A stretch of DNA of 34,084 nucleotides from an uncultured bacterium (GTDB taxonomy: Bacteria > Cyanobacteriota > Vampirovibrionia > Gastranaerophilales > Gastranaerophilaceae). Below the pieces are notes generated by a model. The model saw only the letters and a program-made list of their open reading frames with translations, searched no databases and was not told the origin of the DNA. Positions 1-6,855 of the stretch are shown here, in pieces. The stretch lies in the NCBI GenBank assembly GCA_902777385.1, contig CACYTP010000019.1, positions 1 through 34,084 of the forward strand. Direction: 5' to 3'. Every line of letters begins with the position of its first letter. The stretch's first letter is position 1. Position numbers and translations under genes: made by a program.

Positions 1-411
1 GGGTGATTTGTGAAAGGCGAATTCATCAAGTACAACTTTTCCACCCTTTGAACGGAATCCTTTAGGGTTTGAAGAAAGTGCGTGAATTTTTGTACCATTG
101 TTAAACTCAATTACAAATGCCTTTATATCTTTATCGTTATCGATTATTACTTCACCCAATGACTTTGCCGCTATATTGAAGAGTTTTGTCCATTGTTCGC
201 AATAATCAATGTATTCTCGTGCGGCAGATTCATCCGCTGATGAAAACCAAACGGCAGGGACTCGCTTATAAACACAGTCCCTTACGTCTTCATAACTTTG
301 TACATATGTCGCTCCTATTCTTCGGGATTTTTCCCAAATTTTTACTTTTGATTTATCGTTCAGCCATCTTAATTGGTATGGCAGAAAAAATGCTTTATTA
401 TTGTTCTTCAT
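1..411 (-). CDS. Phage terminase large subunit, N-terminal part (Mu gp28-like)
   Basis: This is the ATPase motor that packages DNA into the prohead; only the first 137 codons are in the window and the gene runs off the left edge. I chose the ATG at 411-409, which overlaps the end of the upstream DUF1804 gene by 14 bases. The start region reads FFLPYQLRWLNDKSKVKIW, followed by SRRIGAT (residues 29-35), a degenerate Walker A typical of Mu-like terminases. VVLDE at residues 126-130 is the Walker B motif. The N-terminal pattern of packing residues before an 'EKSRRIG' loop is what I know from gp28-type terminases. The nuclease domain would lie beyond the window. The assignment is inferred from motifs, not from a search. 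Confidence 0.85.
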   Translation of the reverse strand, partial: MKNNNKAFFLPYQLRWLNDKSKVKIWEKSRRIGATYVQSYEDVRDCVYKRVPAVWFSSADESAAREYIDYCEQWTKLFNIAAKSLGEVIIDNDKDIKAFVIEFNNGTKIHALSSNPKGFRSKGGKVVLDEFAFHKSP

Positions 412-841
412 CTTCAGATTCTGTTTGTGGTGGAATACCTAAAATATCCTGTTCGATTTGTGCAATTAATTCAGGTGTTAAACCTTTTGCCGGATTCTTC
501 GTTTTAGCTCTAGCGACAACATCCTCGTAGTCTTTAACTTTTGCAAACATAGGTATTACTTTGCAAAATGCATACATTCTTCCGGGATCAATTTTTTCAC
601 CTGCTTTCATATCGTCAGAAATACCCTTCATTAAGCTACGAGCAAACTCGTATAACTCTTCGTGAAAGGTCTGCTTAGATTTAAAATATTCTTTTCGTCT
701 ATTTCCCCAATCGCCTTCTTCTTTCCAAGCCATAATTGTTTTGCGATTGAGATTAAGCTCATTGGCAATGGTGTCAATATTTTTGTTTTGGAAAATATAA
801 AGCCTCTCGGCTTCGCTGAATAAATGCCTTTTACTATTCAA
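398..841 (-). CDS. DUF1804-family protein, probable terminase small subunit
   Basis: This 147-residue protein starts with a helix-turn-helix-like stretch (residues 8-45, including TIANELNLNRKTIMAWKEEGDW), which fits a DNA-recognition subunit of the packaging enzyme. The C-terminus is acidic (TESEDEEQ). It lies directly upstream of, and overlaps, the large terminase gene, the classic small-large terminase pairing. DUF1804 proteins are found in Mu-like phages at this place. Its start ATG overlaps the end of the preceding small gene by 8 bases, which suggests translational coupling in a minus-strand operon. The family name is from memory of the pattern; the terminase role rests mainly on context. 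Confidence 0.7.
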   Translation of the reverse strand: MNSKRHLFSEAERLYIFQNKNIDTIANELNLNRKTIMAWKEEGDWGNRRKEYFKSKQTFHEELYEFARSLMKGISDDMKAGEKIDPGRMYAFCKVIPMFAKVKDYEDVVARAKTKNPAKGLTPELIAQIEQDILGIPPQTESEDEEQ

Positions 842-1040
842 GTTCCGCCTCCAAATTTTTAATTTTATGTGTTACTTCTTTTAATTCAGCTTGGACATCA
901 TAAAGTAATTTCATAGATGACAAAGCCTTTTCAGTATCAAGTTTTGATACATCTTCGTATGGGTTAAGTAATGAACGAATAATAAGAACGTAGCCGGAAG
1001 CTTGCGTTTTCAATTCACCATACTGTTTTTTAGGATTCAT
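834..1040 (-). CDS. Small coiled-coil phage protein of unknown function
   Basis: A 68-residue, mostly helical protein without cysteines. The last 30 residues (VQAELKEVTHKIKNLEAELE and the part before it) have heptad-like spacing of leucines and valines, so a coiled coil is likely. Its ATG follows the stop of the holin-like gene immediately and its end overlaps the DUF1804 start, so it belongs to the same minus-strand operon. Similar-sized proteins sit between lysis and terminase genes in Mu-like phages. I do not recognise the family and assign no function. Confidence 0.6.
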   Translation of the reverse strand: MNPKKQYGELKTQASGYVLIIRSLLNPYEDVSKLDTEKALSSMKLLYDVQAELKEVTHKIKNLEAELE

Positions 1041-1286
1041 TTATTGAACCTCCTTTTTCAAAAGAGGACACCACAAATTGTTATCTATCTTACTTTCAAT
1101 TCTTGAAAGCAATGCCGCATGGTATTGGTTTGTTTCAAGCAAGTCTTTTAAGATTTCAAAATTATTTTGAATAATCTTTTCAAAAGCCTTAACCTGTGCT
1201 TGGTGGTAAATGTACCATATAGCGAAAATAAGAGCAGGGAAGCCGATATTTTCAACAAATGGTGTTAACTGATCAAATATTTCCAT
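1041..1286 (-). CDS. Small one-span membrane protein, holin-like
   Basis: An 81-residue protein with one hydrophobic segment near residues 12-27 (NIGFPALIFAIWYIYH) followed by a charged, coiled-coil-like tail. This layout resembles the BhlA/UviB/YvrJ class of small phage holin-like proteins, which have a 'GFP' turn at the start of the membrane span. It is the first gene of the minus-strand operon (RBS AAAGGAG just upstream of the ATG). A lysis or membrane-anchoring role is likely but not proven. A spanin-like or unrelated membrane protein remains possible. Confidence 0.55.
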   Translation of the reverse strand: MEIFDQLTPFVENIGFPALIFAIWYIYHQAQVKAFEKIIQNNFEILKDLLETNQYHAALLSRIESKIDNNLWCPLLKKEVQ

Positions 1287-1317
1287 AATACTCCTTTGCT
1301 GTTGTAGAAAGAAAAGG

Positions 1318-1344
1318 GGTTGAAAGCCTTTCGGCTAAACAACC
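1318..1344 (-). promoter_or_regulatory. Hairpin in the leader of the minus-strand operon
   Basis: GGTTG (1318-1322) pairs with CAACC (1340-1344), and inside it AGCC (1325-1328) pairs with GGCT (1333-1336) across a TTTC loop. It lies in the presumed 5' leader of the holin-terminase operon. No T-run follows on either strand, so it does not look like an intrinsic terminator. It may be a leader RNA structure or a protein-binding site. Confidence 0.4.
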
Positions 1345-1371
1345 ATACAAATTAATTAAGGGGTTATGCAC

Positions 1372-1384
1372 ACAGTTTAACTGT
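1372..1384. promoter_or_regulatory. 13-bp palindrome ACAGTTTAACTGT, probable operator
   Basis: A perfect palindrome with a single central base in the divergent region. On the minus strand it overlaps a possible -10 (TAAACT) lying 18 bases after TTGAAT, so it could be the operator of a leftward promoter for the terminase operon. The promoter reading is weak; the palindrome is exact. It shares the core GTTTAAC with the longer palindrome at 28326-28342. Confidence 0.4.
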
Positions 1385-1398
1385 ATTTACAAAGAATA

Positions 1399-1444
1399 TT
1401 CAAATGACTATTTCATAAAAAAATATAAGTAAAAGTCATTTGAA
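1399..1444. repeat. 11-bp inverted repeat in the divergent promoter region
   Basis: TTCAAATGACT (1399-1409) and AGTCATTTGAA (1434-1444) are perfect inverted copies separated by 24 bases. They lie midway between the divergent minus- and plus-strand phage operons. The length and spacing suit a two-site operator for a phage late regulator, or a long-loop hairpin. The right arm touches the -35 of the rightward promoter. Confidence 0.5.
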
Positions 1445-1469
1445 AATGGTCAGAAACACCATTTATAGT
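1440..1469 (+). promoter_or_regulatory. Rightward promoter with internal operator for the head/tail operon
   Basis: TTGAAA (1440-1445) and TATAGT (1464-1469) are spaced by 18 bases, a good sigma-70-type match. A perfect inverted repeat AAATGGT/ACCATTT (1444-1450 and 1458-1464) fills the spacer almost exactly, so a bound repressor would block polymerase. The protease gene starts about 50 bases downstream with the RBS AGAAGG. The promoter is inferred from sequence only. Confidence 0.5.
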
Positions 1470-1519
1470 GTGTGTAAGAGAAAGTTTTGTATTACTTAAA
1501 TTTAAAAGAAGGTTATCGA

Positions 1520-1975
1520 ATGAAGTATTTTGAAGTTTTCAAAGCCGGCGTTTATCCGCAAGGCAAATTTACAAAAAAACAGATTGCAGAAATTGCATCA
1601 AACTATGATCCAAAGTTCTGCGAAGCTCCGATTACAATTGACCACCAACAGTCCGGTCCTGCATACGGATGGGTGCAAGATGTAAAAGCAGAGAATGACA
1701 AGTTAAAGGTATGTTTTAAAGATGTGCCGGAAGAATTTGAACAAGAAGTTAACGCAGGGAAATATAAGAAAGTTTCCGTTGAGTTATACAGAAATCTTGA
1801 AGGCAAAGGTGCATATTTAAAAGCAGTTTCATTTTTAGGTGCGGCAATTCCTCAAGTAAATTTATGGAAGCTGAATCAGACACCTACGAGTTTGAATCAG
1901 ATGAAACTGAAGATAATGCAGAAAAATTCTCACAAGAAGATATCGATGCACTCAAAAAACAAATTGATGATTTAG
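1520..1975 (+). CDS. Mu gpI-like prohead protease domain, reading frame broken or shifted near its end
   Basis: Start ATG 1520 has a good RBS (AGAAGG, 7-base spacing). The first 115 codons (MKYFEVFKAGVYPQGKF... SFLGAAIPQV) match what I know of the Mu I-protein family, the serine-type protease that matures the prohead. After AAIPQVNL the frame continues only with 37 atypical residues (NQTPTSLNQM...) to the stop at 1975. The natural continuation, an acidic coiled-coil scaffold, is in the -1 frame from 1864. In Mu-like phages protease and scaffold are one polypeptide, which here would be about 322 residues against 361 in Mu. Either a -1 frameshift at AAATTTA joins them, or one base was lost from an ancestral GTA AAA TTT ATG. 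Confidence 0.75.
   Translation: MKYFEVFKAGVYPQGKFTKKQIAEIASNYDPKFCEAPITIDHQQSGPAYGWVQDVKAENDKLKVCFKDVPEEFEQEVNAGKYKKVSVELYRNLEGKGAYLKAVSFLGAAIPQVNLWKLNQTPTSLNQMKLKIMQKNSHKKISMHSKNKLMI
1858..1864 (+). promoter_or_regulatory. AAATTTA heptamer at the protease/scaffold frame switch
   Basis: The heptamer sits in the protease frame as A AAT TTA, the canonical X XXY YYZ arrangement for -1 ribosomal slippage. Its last base is the first base of the ATG that opens the scaffold frame, so a -1 slip reads straight into MEAESDTYEF. I see no clear SD-like stimulator just upstream and have not folded the downstream RNA. A simple one-base deletion would leave the same heptamer. Confidence 0.45.
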
Positions 1976-2487
1976 AAGTTCAGGTTGCTAAATTTAAGCA
2001 AAAAGACGAAAACCGTCAGCAAAAACTTGAGACTATTAAATCATTAAAAGACAAAATCAATGCATTAACAGATGAAGTCGCATCTTTCAAAGAAAAAGCA
2101 GAAGGTAAAGATGCTATTGAACGTGAGTTGAACGAGATTAAAACCTCTCTAAAAACAAAAGAGTTCAATGAATTTATTGATGCACAAATAACAAAGGGTA
2201 TCCTCGTTCCTGCAAACAAAGACATTGTCCTTTCTGTATTACAGGAATTAGATAATGTGAAAAAGTTTGGCGAAGATTCACCAGTCATTGATGGCTTTAA
2301 ATTGCCTAACCAAATCACATACCAAGAACTTGCTACTAAAGAAAAGCAAGCAGATGCTACAAGCACCGAAGAAGATAAATTTGCAAATGCCGATGAGGAC
2401 AGTTTGGAAATTTTCAAAGAGGCAAAAGCACTTGCCGCAAAAGAACAAATCTCATTCAGAGATGCATTACTAAAATTAAATATTTAA
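1864..2487 (+). CDS. Head scaffolding domain (C-terminal part of Mu gpI/gpZ-like protein)
   Basis: This frame encodes 207 residues. An acidic start (ESDTYEFESDETED) leads into a long coiled coil (about residues 28-110, rich in K, E, L and Q). The tail, including KFANADEDSLEIFKEAKALAAKEQISFRDALLKLNI, looks like the scaffold C-terminus that binds the major head protein. In Mu the scaffold (gpZ) is made from an internal start within gene I. Here the ATG at 1864 has no convincing Shine-Dalgarno, so expression may depend on frameshifting or on reinitiation. It ends 9 bases before the major head gene. Confidence 0.7.
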   Translation: MEAESDTYEFESDETEDNAEKFSQEDIDALKKQIDDLEVQVAKFKQKDENRQQKLETIKSLKDKINALTDEVASFKEKAEGKDAIERELNEIKTSLKTKEFNEFIDAQITKGILVPANKDIVLSVLQELDNVKKFGEDSPVIDGFKLPNQITYQELATKEKQADATSTEEDKFANADEDSLEIFKEAKALAAKEQISFRDALLKLNI

Positions 2488-2496
2488 GGAGAGCAA

Positions 2497-3452
2497 ATGG
2501 GAAGACTTGAAGATTTACGCATAAATGCGTACCTTTCAGAAGTTGCTCGTGGTTACAGAAACAATGCTTTTGTCGCAGATGTCTTATTCCCGACCATCTA
2601 TTCTGAAAAAGAGAAAATTGATATTTTTCAATTTAACAAAGAAGCGTTCAATATCTACGATACTGAAAGAGCGAAAGAGCAATTCGTGCAAACTCTAATG
2701 TTATTTCTCCGCAGGGTTTCTCAAAACATACTGCAACATTAACAGAACACGACCTTTCATATCCTATCGATTACAGAGAAGAACAGGAAGCAGAAAAAGT
2801 TAAATTGCAATTACACGCAACTAACGTTGTAACAAACGGACTGCAATTAAAACACGAAAAAGAATGTGCAGATTTAGCACAAGATCCTTCTAAATATGCT
2901 AATTCAAATAAGATTGTTTTATCAGGAACATCTTGTTTCAATTGGAAGAAATCAGATCCGCAGGGTGTTGTTGATGATGCAAAAAATGCAGTTTCATCTA
3001 AAATCGCACAAGATCCTAACACAATGGTTATAGGTGAAGATGCTTGGCGTGTGTTGAAAAGAAATTCTCAATTAAAAGGACTTATTTCAGATAATCAAAA
3101 CAAATTGATTACTCTCGATTTATTAAAACAATTCTTTGAAATTGAAAATATTGTTATCGGTAAATCAATATTCGCCGATGCTAACGGTAATTTCACTCGC
3201 ATTTGGCAAGATAACATTATCTTGGCTTATGTTCCGAATTTAGGAGCATCAAGAACAGAATATGATCCGTCTTACGGTTATACTGTCCGCAAAAAAGATG
3301 CTCTGAATATTGATGAATATAACAAAGAAGGCAACAAAGTTAAATATATCAGAGCTACTGATATTTACACTCCGTTTTTGGTCGGTGCGGAGGCAGGTTA
3401 CTTAATTTCAGGAACTAATGATCCAAATTATGATCCTGAAAATGACCAATAA
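2497..3452 (+). pseudogene. Major head protein (Mu gpT-like), frame broken by an 8-bp tandem duplication
   Basis: The first 58 or so codons (MGRLEDLRINAYLSEVARGY... YDTERA) are in one frame, which then runs into junk and stops at 2742. The rest of the protein, from AIRANSNVISPQGF to the stop at 3452, is in the -1 frame, open from 2667. Removing one copy of the duplicated GAAAGAGC (2665-2680) gives ...YDTERAIRANSN... and an unbroken protein of 315 residues, close to the 305 of Mu gpT. The family match (Mu-like major head subunit) rests on the ERAxRAxSN and SYPIDYRE regions and on the position between scaffold and gp35/gp36 genes. As written, no full-length capsid protein can be made, so the prophage would be defective unless the duplication reverts. 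Confidence 0.85.
2665..2680 (+). repeat. Exact 8-bp tandem duplication (GAAAGAGC x2) in the capsid gene
   Basis: GAAAGAGC at 2665-2672 is repeated at 2673-2680 without a gap. It adds eight bases and moves the reading frame by -1. Deleting either copy restores the frame and the conserved protein sequence on both sides. Such a repeat is a natural substrate for replication slippage, in either direction. Confidence 0.9.
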
Positions 3453-3464
3453 GGATAAATGCTA

Positions 3465-3710
3465 ATGGCAAAATATAAGATTAAAAACACTAACATTCTT
3501 CATGATGGAAAAATCAGAAAAGAAGGTTCTGTTGTTGAATTAACAGATGAACAAGCGAAAAAACTTGAAGGTTTTGTTGAACTGGTAAAAGAAAAAGCAC
3601 CTGCAAAACAAACAACAGAAACCAAAACAAAAACAAAAACAGAAACTAAAAAACCTGAAGTAAAAGCTGAAGGTGAAGATCAAAACGGAGGTGAATCTAA
3701 TGGCAAATAA
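3465..3710 (+). CDS. Mu gp35-like small head-region protein
   Basis: About 81 residues from ATG 3465, which I prefer over ATG 3459 because AAGGA then sits 9 bases upstream. The first 45 residues (MAKYKIKNTNILHDGKIRKEG...LTDEQAKKLEGFVE) have the short beta-rich fold seen in gp35-like proteins beside Mu capsid genes. The tail is a low-complexity K/T/E tract (TKTKTKTETKK) encoded by ACAAAA-like repeats. It overlaps the next gene by 11 bases. The role is unknown; it may be a minor head or accessory component. Confidence 0.65.
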   Translation: MAKYKIKNTNILHDGKIRKEGSVVELTDEQAKKLEGFVELVKEKAPAKQTTETKTKTKTETKKPEVKAEGEDQNGGESNGK

Positions 3711-4038
3711 ATTATACCAACCTTTATTGATTGAATCCGTAAAAGCGACTGCTGATATAGAACAACACAGATTTATCGGATTTGACGGTGCTTATTGCAC
3801 CGCAGGAGCAAAGGCTCTCGGTGTTTCTGATGTTTCTATTGAAAATGGTCAGTATGCACCCGTTGCTGTTTTAGGAACTTTGCTTGTTGAATCAGCCGGC
3901 ACAATTAATGCCGGAGAACCAGTTGCATCAGATGGAAACGGCAAAGCAGTAAAAGCAACAGGCGATGCATTAGTTAACGGTTACGCTCAAGATTCTGTAA
4001 CTGAAGGTCAAGAAGTTAGAGTTTTGAGAGGAATCTAA
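3700..4038 (+). CDS. DUF2190-family capsid decoration protein
   Basis: A 112-residue protein starting at ATG 3700 after a strong GGAGGTG ribosome-binding site inside the previous gene. It is rich in small residues and beta structure, with the DUF2190 hallmarks LGVSDVSIENGQYAPVAVLG and INAGEPVASDGNGKAV. In characterised phages such proteins are capsid cement or decoration proteins. It lies just after the capsid gene, as expected. Its stop overlaps the next ATG by one base. Confidence 0.75.
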   Translation: MANKLYQPLLIESVKATADIEQHRFIGFDGAYCTAGAKALGVSDVSIENGQYAPVAVLGTLLVESAGTINAGEPVASDGNGKAVKATGDALVNGYAQDSVTEGQEVRVLRGI

Positions 4039-4481
4039 TGGATTATTGCACGATCGAGGACATTGATACACACATCTCTACCCCTACCCTTATCCAGCTG
4101 ACAAATGATGATGGTGGAGAGACAGTCGATCGTGGTGTGGCAACAGAAGCCATTGTCTATTCTTCTGCTATCATCGATGGGTATCTGCGTGGCAGATATA
4201 CTCTGCCGTTGGATACCCATTTTCCTTTACTTCGTATCTTGGCTATTGATTTAAGTGTTTATCGTTTATATGCAAGACGAATGGCTGATGAAATGCCTGA
4301 AGTCATAGAGAGTGCTTATAAAAATGCAATTGCCACTTTAAGAGATATTCAAAAAGGAATAATATCCCTGCAAGCAGAGAATGACTTACTTGAATCATCA
4401 AGTTTTAATCCTGACGAATACCGAACTAATAAAACTCTTCTTGATAAGTTATTCGGAAAGCAAAAATTAAGTGAATATTAG
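4038..4481 (+). CDS. Mu gp36-like protein (DUF1320)
   Basis: A 147-residue protein with the DUF1320 pattern: MDYCTIEDIDTHISTPTLIQLTNDD at the start, then AIIDGYLRGRYTLPL (about residues 45-60) and LLRILAIDLSVYRLYARR. In Mu-like phages this gene lies between capsid and gp37 and is thought to act as a head-tail connector or head-completion protein. Start ATG 4038 overlaps the upstream stop, with GAGAGGA as RBS. Its 3' end overlaps gp37 by 11 bases. Confidence 0.85.
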   Translation: MDYCTIEDIDTHISTPTLIQLTNDDGGETVDRGVATEAIVYSSAIIDGYLRGRYTLPLDTHFPLLRILAIDLSVYRLYARRMADEMPEVIESAYKNAIATLRDIQKGIISLQAENDLLESSSFNPDEYRTNKTLLDKLFGKQKLSEY

Positions 4482-4881
4482 AACTGTTGAAAATGCAATT
4501 ATTGAAAAACTAAAACTCTCATTCCCTGAAATATTGGTTGAGGGTTTCCCGGATAAACCGAGTGAATTTATTTTATTACATCAAATAGGAGCGTTGCTTG
4601 TTCATTATCAGGGAAGTAATTACACCTCAACACAAGCACTTGGGTTTGTAACTCAAGTAAATCAAAAAGAATTTTCTGTAACTATCGTCACAAGAAACCT
4701 CCGAAACAATAACGGAGCTTATGAATACCTCGATAATGTCAAAGCCGTATTAAGCGGATTTCAAATAGATGAATGTACATCTCTAATCCCCACAAAAGAT
4801 TATTTTATTTCGGAAAACAAAGGAATTTGGCAGTACGGAATAAACTTCACACTAAAAACTCAAAATATACAAGAATTATAA
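4471..4881 (+). CDS. Mu gp37-like protein (DUF1834)
   Basis: A 136-residue protein starting at GTG 4471, inside the end of the gp36 gene. The pattern of a short N-terminal helix (NIRTVENAIIEKLKLSF), then beta strands with FSVTIVTRNLRNNNGAYEYLDNVKAVLSGF, and a C-terminal strand ending in YGINFTLKTQNI fits DUF1834. This Mu gp37-type protein is likely a tail terminator or tail-completion factor. It lies directly before the sheath gene, as in Mu. Confidence 0.8.
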   Translation: MNIRTVENAIIEKLKLSFPEILVEGFPDKPSEFILLHQIGALLVHYQGSNYTSTQALGFVTQVNQKEFSVTIVTRNLRNNNGAYEYLDNVKAVLSGFQIDECTSLIPTKDYFISENKGIWQYGINFTLKTQNIQEL

Positions 4882-4900
4882 CCCCATAGGAGGATAAAAT

Positions 4901-6133
4901 ATGCCTGCATCATTTTTACATGGCGTTGAAACAATAGAAATTACAAAAGGTGCAAGAACTATTCAAACCGTAAAAACTGCGGTCATTGGTATTATAGGAA
5001 CTGCTCCTATTGATGATGTTGAAGAACAATATAGAACTATAAATGAACCGACTTTAATTCTTAATGAAACAGAAGCGGTCAGATATTTTGGACAATCGAA
5101 AGCCGGATTTACAATACCTGATGCACTTGATGCAATGTTTGATCAGGGAGCAGGGATTGCAATCGTAATTAATGTTTTTGATCCATCTAAACACGAGTCT
5201 GTCGAAGATGTTGCTCTTTCAGATATTATCGGAGGAATTGATGCAATAACAGGTAAAAGAAAAGGATTAAAAGCATTTGAAGATTGTTATTCTTTATTCG
5301 GATATTATCCTAAAACTTTAATCGCTCCTGTATTTTGTGAAAATACAGCAATCGTTTCTGAAATGAATGTAATTTGTAATAAAATCAGAGCGATTGGTAT
5401 TGTTGATGCTCCTGTCGGTACAACAGTTCAGGAAGCAATAACAGGAAGAGGTTCGCAAGGAACGATAAACTTTAATACCTCTTCAGAACGCATTATTCTT
5501 TGTTATCCGCATTTAAAAGTTTATGATACTGAAACAGATACAATTAAACTGCAACCTTATTCTCAAAGACTCGCAGGAGTAATTGCTGCTAAAGATATTG
5601 AAAAAGGTTATCATTGGTCTCCTTCAAACACAGAAATAAAAGGAATTGTTGGTGTTGAAAAACAATTAACATCAATGATTAATGATCCGACTTCAGAAGT
5701 TAATACCCTCAATGAAGCCGGAATTGTAACTGTGTTTAATTCCTTTGGTACGGGATTCAGAACTTGGGGAAACAGATCAGCGGCATTTCCGTCATCGACT
5801 CTTCCGACTAATTTCATAAATGTCAGAAGAACAGCTGACATCCTGCACGAGTCTGTTGAATATTCAATGTTGCAATTCATTGATTACCCGATAGACAACG
5901 GTTTAATCGATTCTATTTGTGAAACGGTTAATCAGTTTATAAGAACTCTTATCGGTAGAGGTGCATTAATTGATGGCAAATGTACCTTTAACCAAGATAA
6001 AAACCCAACAACGGAACTTGCTAACGGTCATCTACTCTTCGATATTGAATTTATGCCTCCGACACCTGCCGAACGCATAACCTTTGAATCGTTTATTGAT
6101 ATCGAATTGTTGAAATCGTTAGGAGCATCTTAA
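4901..6133 (+). CDS. Contractile tail sheath protein (Mu gpL / P2 FI-like)
   Basis: A 410-residue protein with a very strong RBS (AGGAGG, 7 bases before the ATG). It opens with PASFLHGVETIEITKGARTI and contains TAVIGIIGTAP near residue 27, the standard beginning of phage sheath proteins. The C-terminal domain includes NFINVRRTADILHESVEYSMLQF and ends with a strand-rich region (FDIEFMPPTPAERITFES). It forms the contractile outer tail tube, so the phage is a myovirus. Its stop overlaps the ATG of a small Cys-containing gene. Confidence 0.9.
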   Translation: MPASFLHGVETIEITKGARTIQTVKTAVIGIIGTAPIDDVEEQYRTINEPTLILNETEAVRYFGQSKAGFTIPDALDAMFDQGAGIAIVINVFDPSKHESVEDVALSDIIGGIDAITGKRKGLKAFEDCYSLFGYYPKTLIAPVFCENTAIVSEMNVICNKIRAIGIVDAPVGTTVQEAITGRGSQGTINFNTSSERIILCYPHLKVYDTETDTIKLQPYSQRLAGVIAAKDIEKGYHWSPSNTEIKGIVGVEKQLTSMINDPTSEVNTLNEAGIVTVFNSFGTGFRTWGNRSAAFPSSTLPTNFINVRRTADILHESVEYSMLQFIDYPIDNGLIDSICETVNQFIRTLIGRGALIDGKCTFNQDKNPTTELANGHLLFDIEFMPPTPAERITFESFIDIELLKSLGAS

Positions 6134-6309
6134 TGTACGCAATAGTAAATGACGAGGAAAATTTAGAAGTTCACACAGACGAAAACGATAGCTGTTTCTT
6201 TTGCAAAAACGTTTATAAATGCCCTCTTATACAAGCCATCAGTAAGGAATATGTGATACTGCATTATTCAGAAATTGAAATAACAAAATGCGGTCTATTT
6301 AAAAAGTAA
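6133..6309 (+). CDS. Small Cys-rich protein between sheath and tube genes
   Basis: A 58-residue open frame whose ATG overlaps the sheath stop (TAATG), so it is probably translated by coupling. It contains CFFCKNVYKC (cysteines spaced 2 and 5) and a fourth cysteine in TKCGLF near the C-terminus, a possible metal site. The N-terminal half is acidic. It ends 24 bases before the tube gene. I do not recognise it; the coupling and the cysteine spacing make it more than a chance frame. Confidence 0.6.
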   Translation: MYAIVNDEENLEVHTDENDSCFFCKNVYKCPLIQAISKEYVILHYSEIEITKCGLFKK

Positions 6310-6333
6310 TTACTTAACCCCAAAGGAAATATT

Positions 6334-6855
6334 ATGTCGAAGATTGAGATTAACAAACTAACAAATGCCAATGTTTATTTGGATGGAGTAAATCTGCTCG
6401 GTCGTGCAGAAGAAGTTCAACTACCGCAAATCAAACACAAAATGGCAGAACACAAAGCACTCGGTATGGTTGGCTCGGCTGAATTTTTCGCCGGCATAGA
6501 CAAGATGGAATGCAAGATTAAGTGGAATGCACTATATCCTGCTGTTTTAAGGACTTGTTCAAATCCGTTTACTGCCGCAATGATTCAGGTCAGAGCATCT
6601 CTTGAAACTTACAACGGAGCCGGAAGAATATCCGAAGTTCCTGCAACAGCATTTATAATCGGTACTTTTAAGGAGTTTCCGCTCGGTAATATTAAACCTC
6701 AAGAGAATGCCGAATATGAAACAACGATGTCTGTTACTTACGCAAAGTTAATCGTTGATAAACAAGAAGTCTTTGAAATTGATGTCCTGCAAAACATCTA
6801 CAAAGTAGGAATGATTGATGTATTGAGCAAGTTTAAGAAGAATATAGGTGCATAG
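6334..6855 (+). CDS. Tail tube protein (Mu gpM / P2 FII-like)
   Basis: A 173-residue protein with the tail-tube family pattern: EINKLTNANVYLDGVNLLGRAEEVQLPQ at the start, then KALGMVGSAEFFAGIDKMECKIKW around residues 46-70 and FPLGNIKPQENAEYETTMSVTYAKL. It polymerises into the inner tube around which the sheath contracts. It follows the sheath as in P2 and Mu. A tape measure would be expected next, but the portal follows instead. Its TAG overlaps the GTG start of the portal. Confidence 0.85.
   Translation: MSKIEINKLTNANVYLDGVNLLGRAEEVQLPQIKHKMAEHKALGMVGSAEFFAGIDKMECKIKWNALYPAVLRTCSNPFTAAMIQVRASLETYNGAGRISEVPATAFIIGTFKEFPLGNIKPQENAEYETTMSVTYAKLIVDKQEVFEIDVLQNIYKVGMIDVLSKFKKNIGA

Noticed and set aside
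186-530. Plus-strand open frame of 114 codons
   Set aside because: It is antisense to the terminase genes, whose Walker motifs and overlaps are convincing, and its product looks like no known protein.
3601-3670. Possible minisatellite in the gp35-like gene
   Set aside because: The ACAAAA-like units are irregular and simply encode a K/T/E linker.
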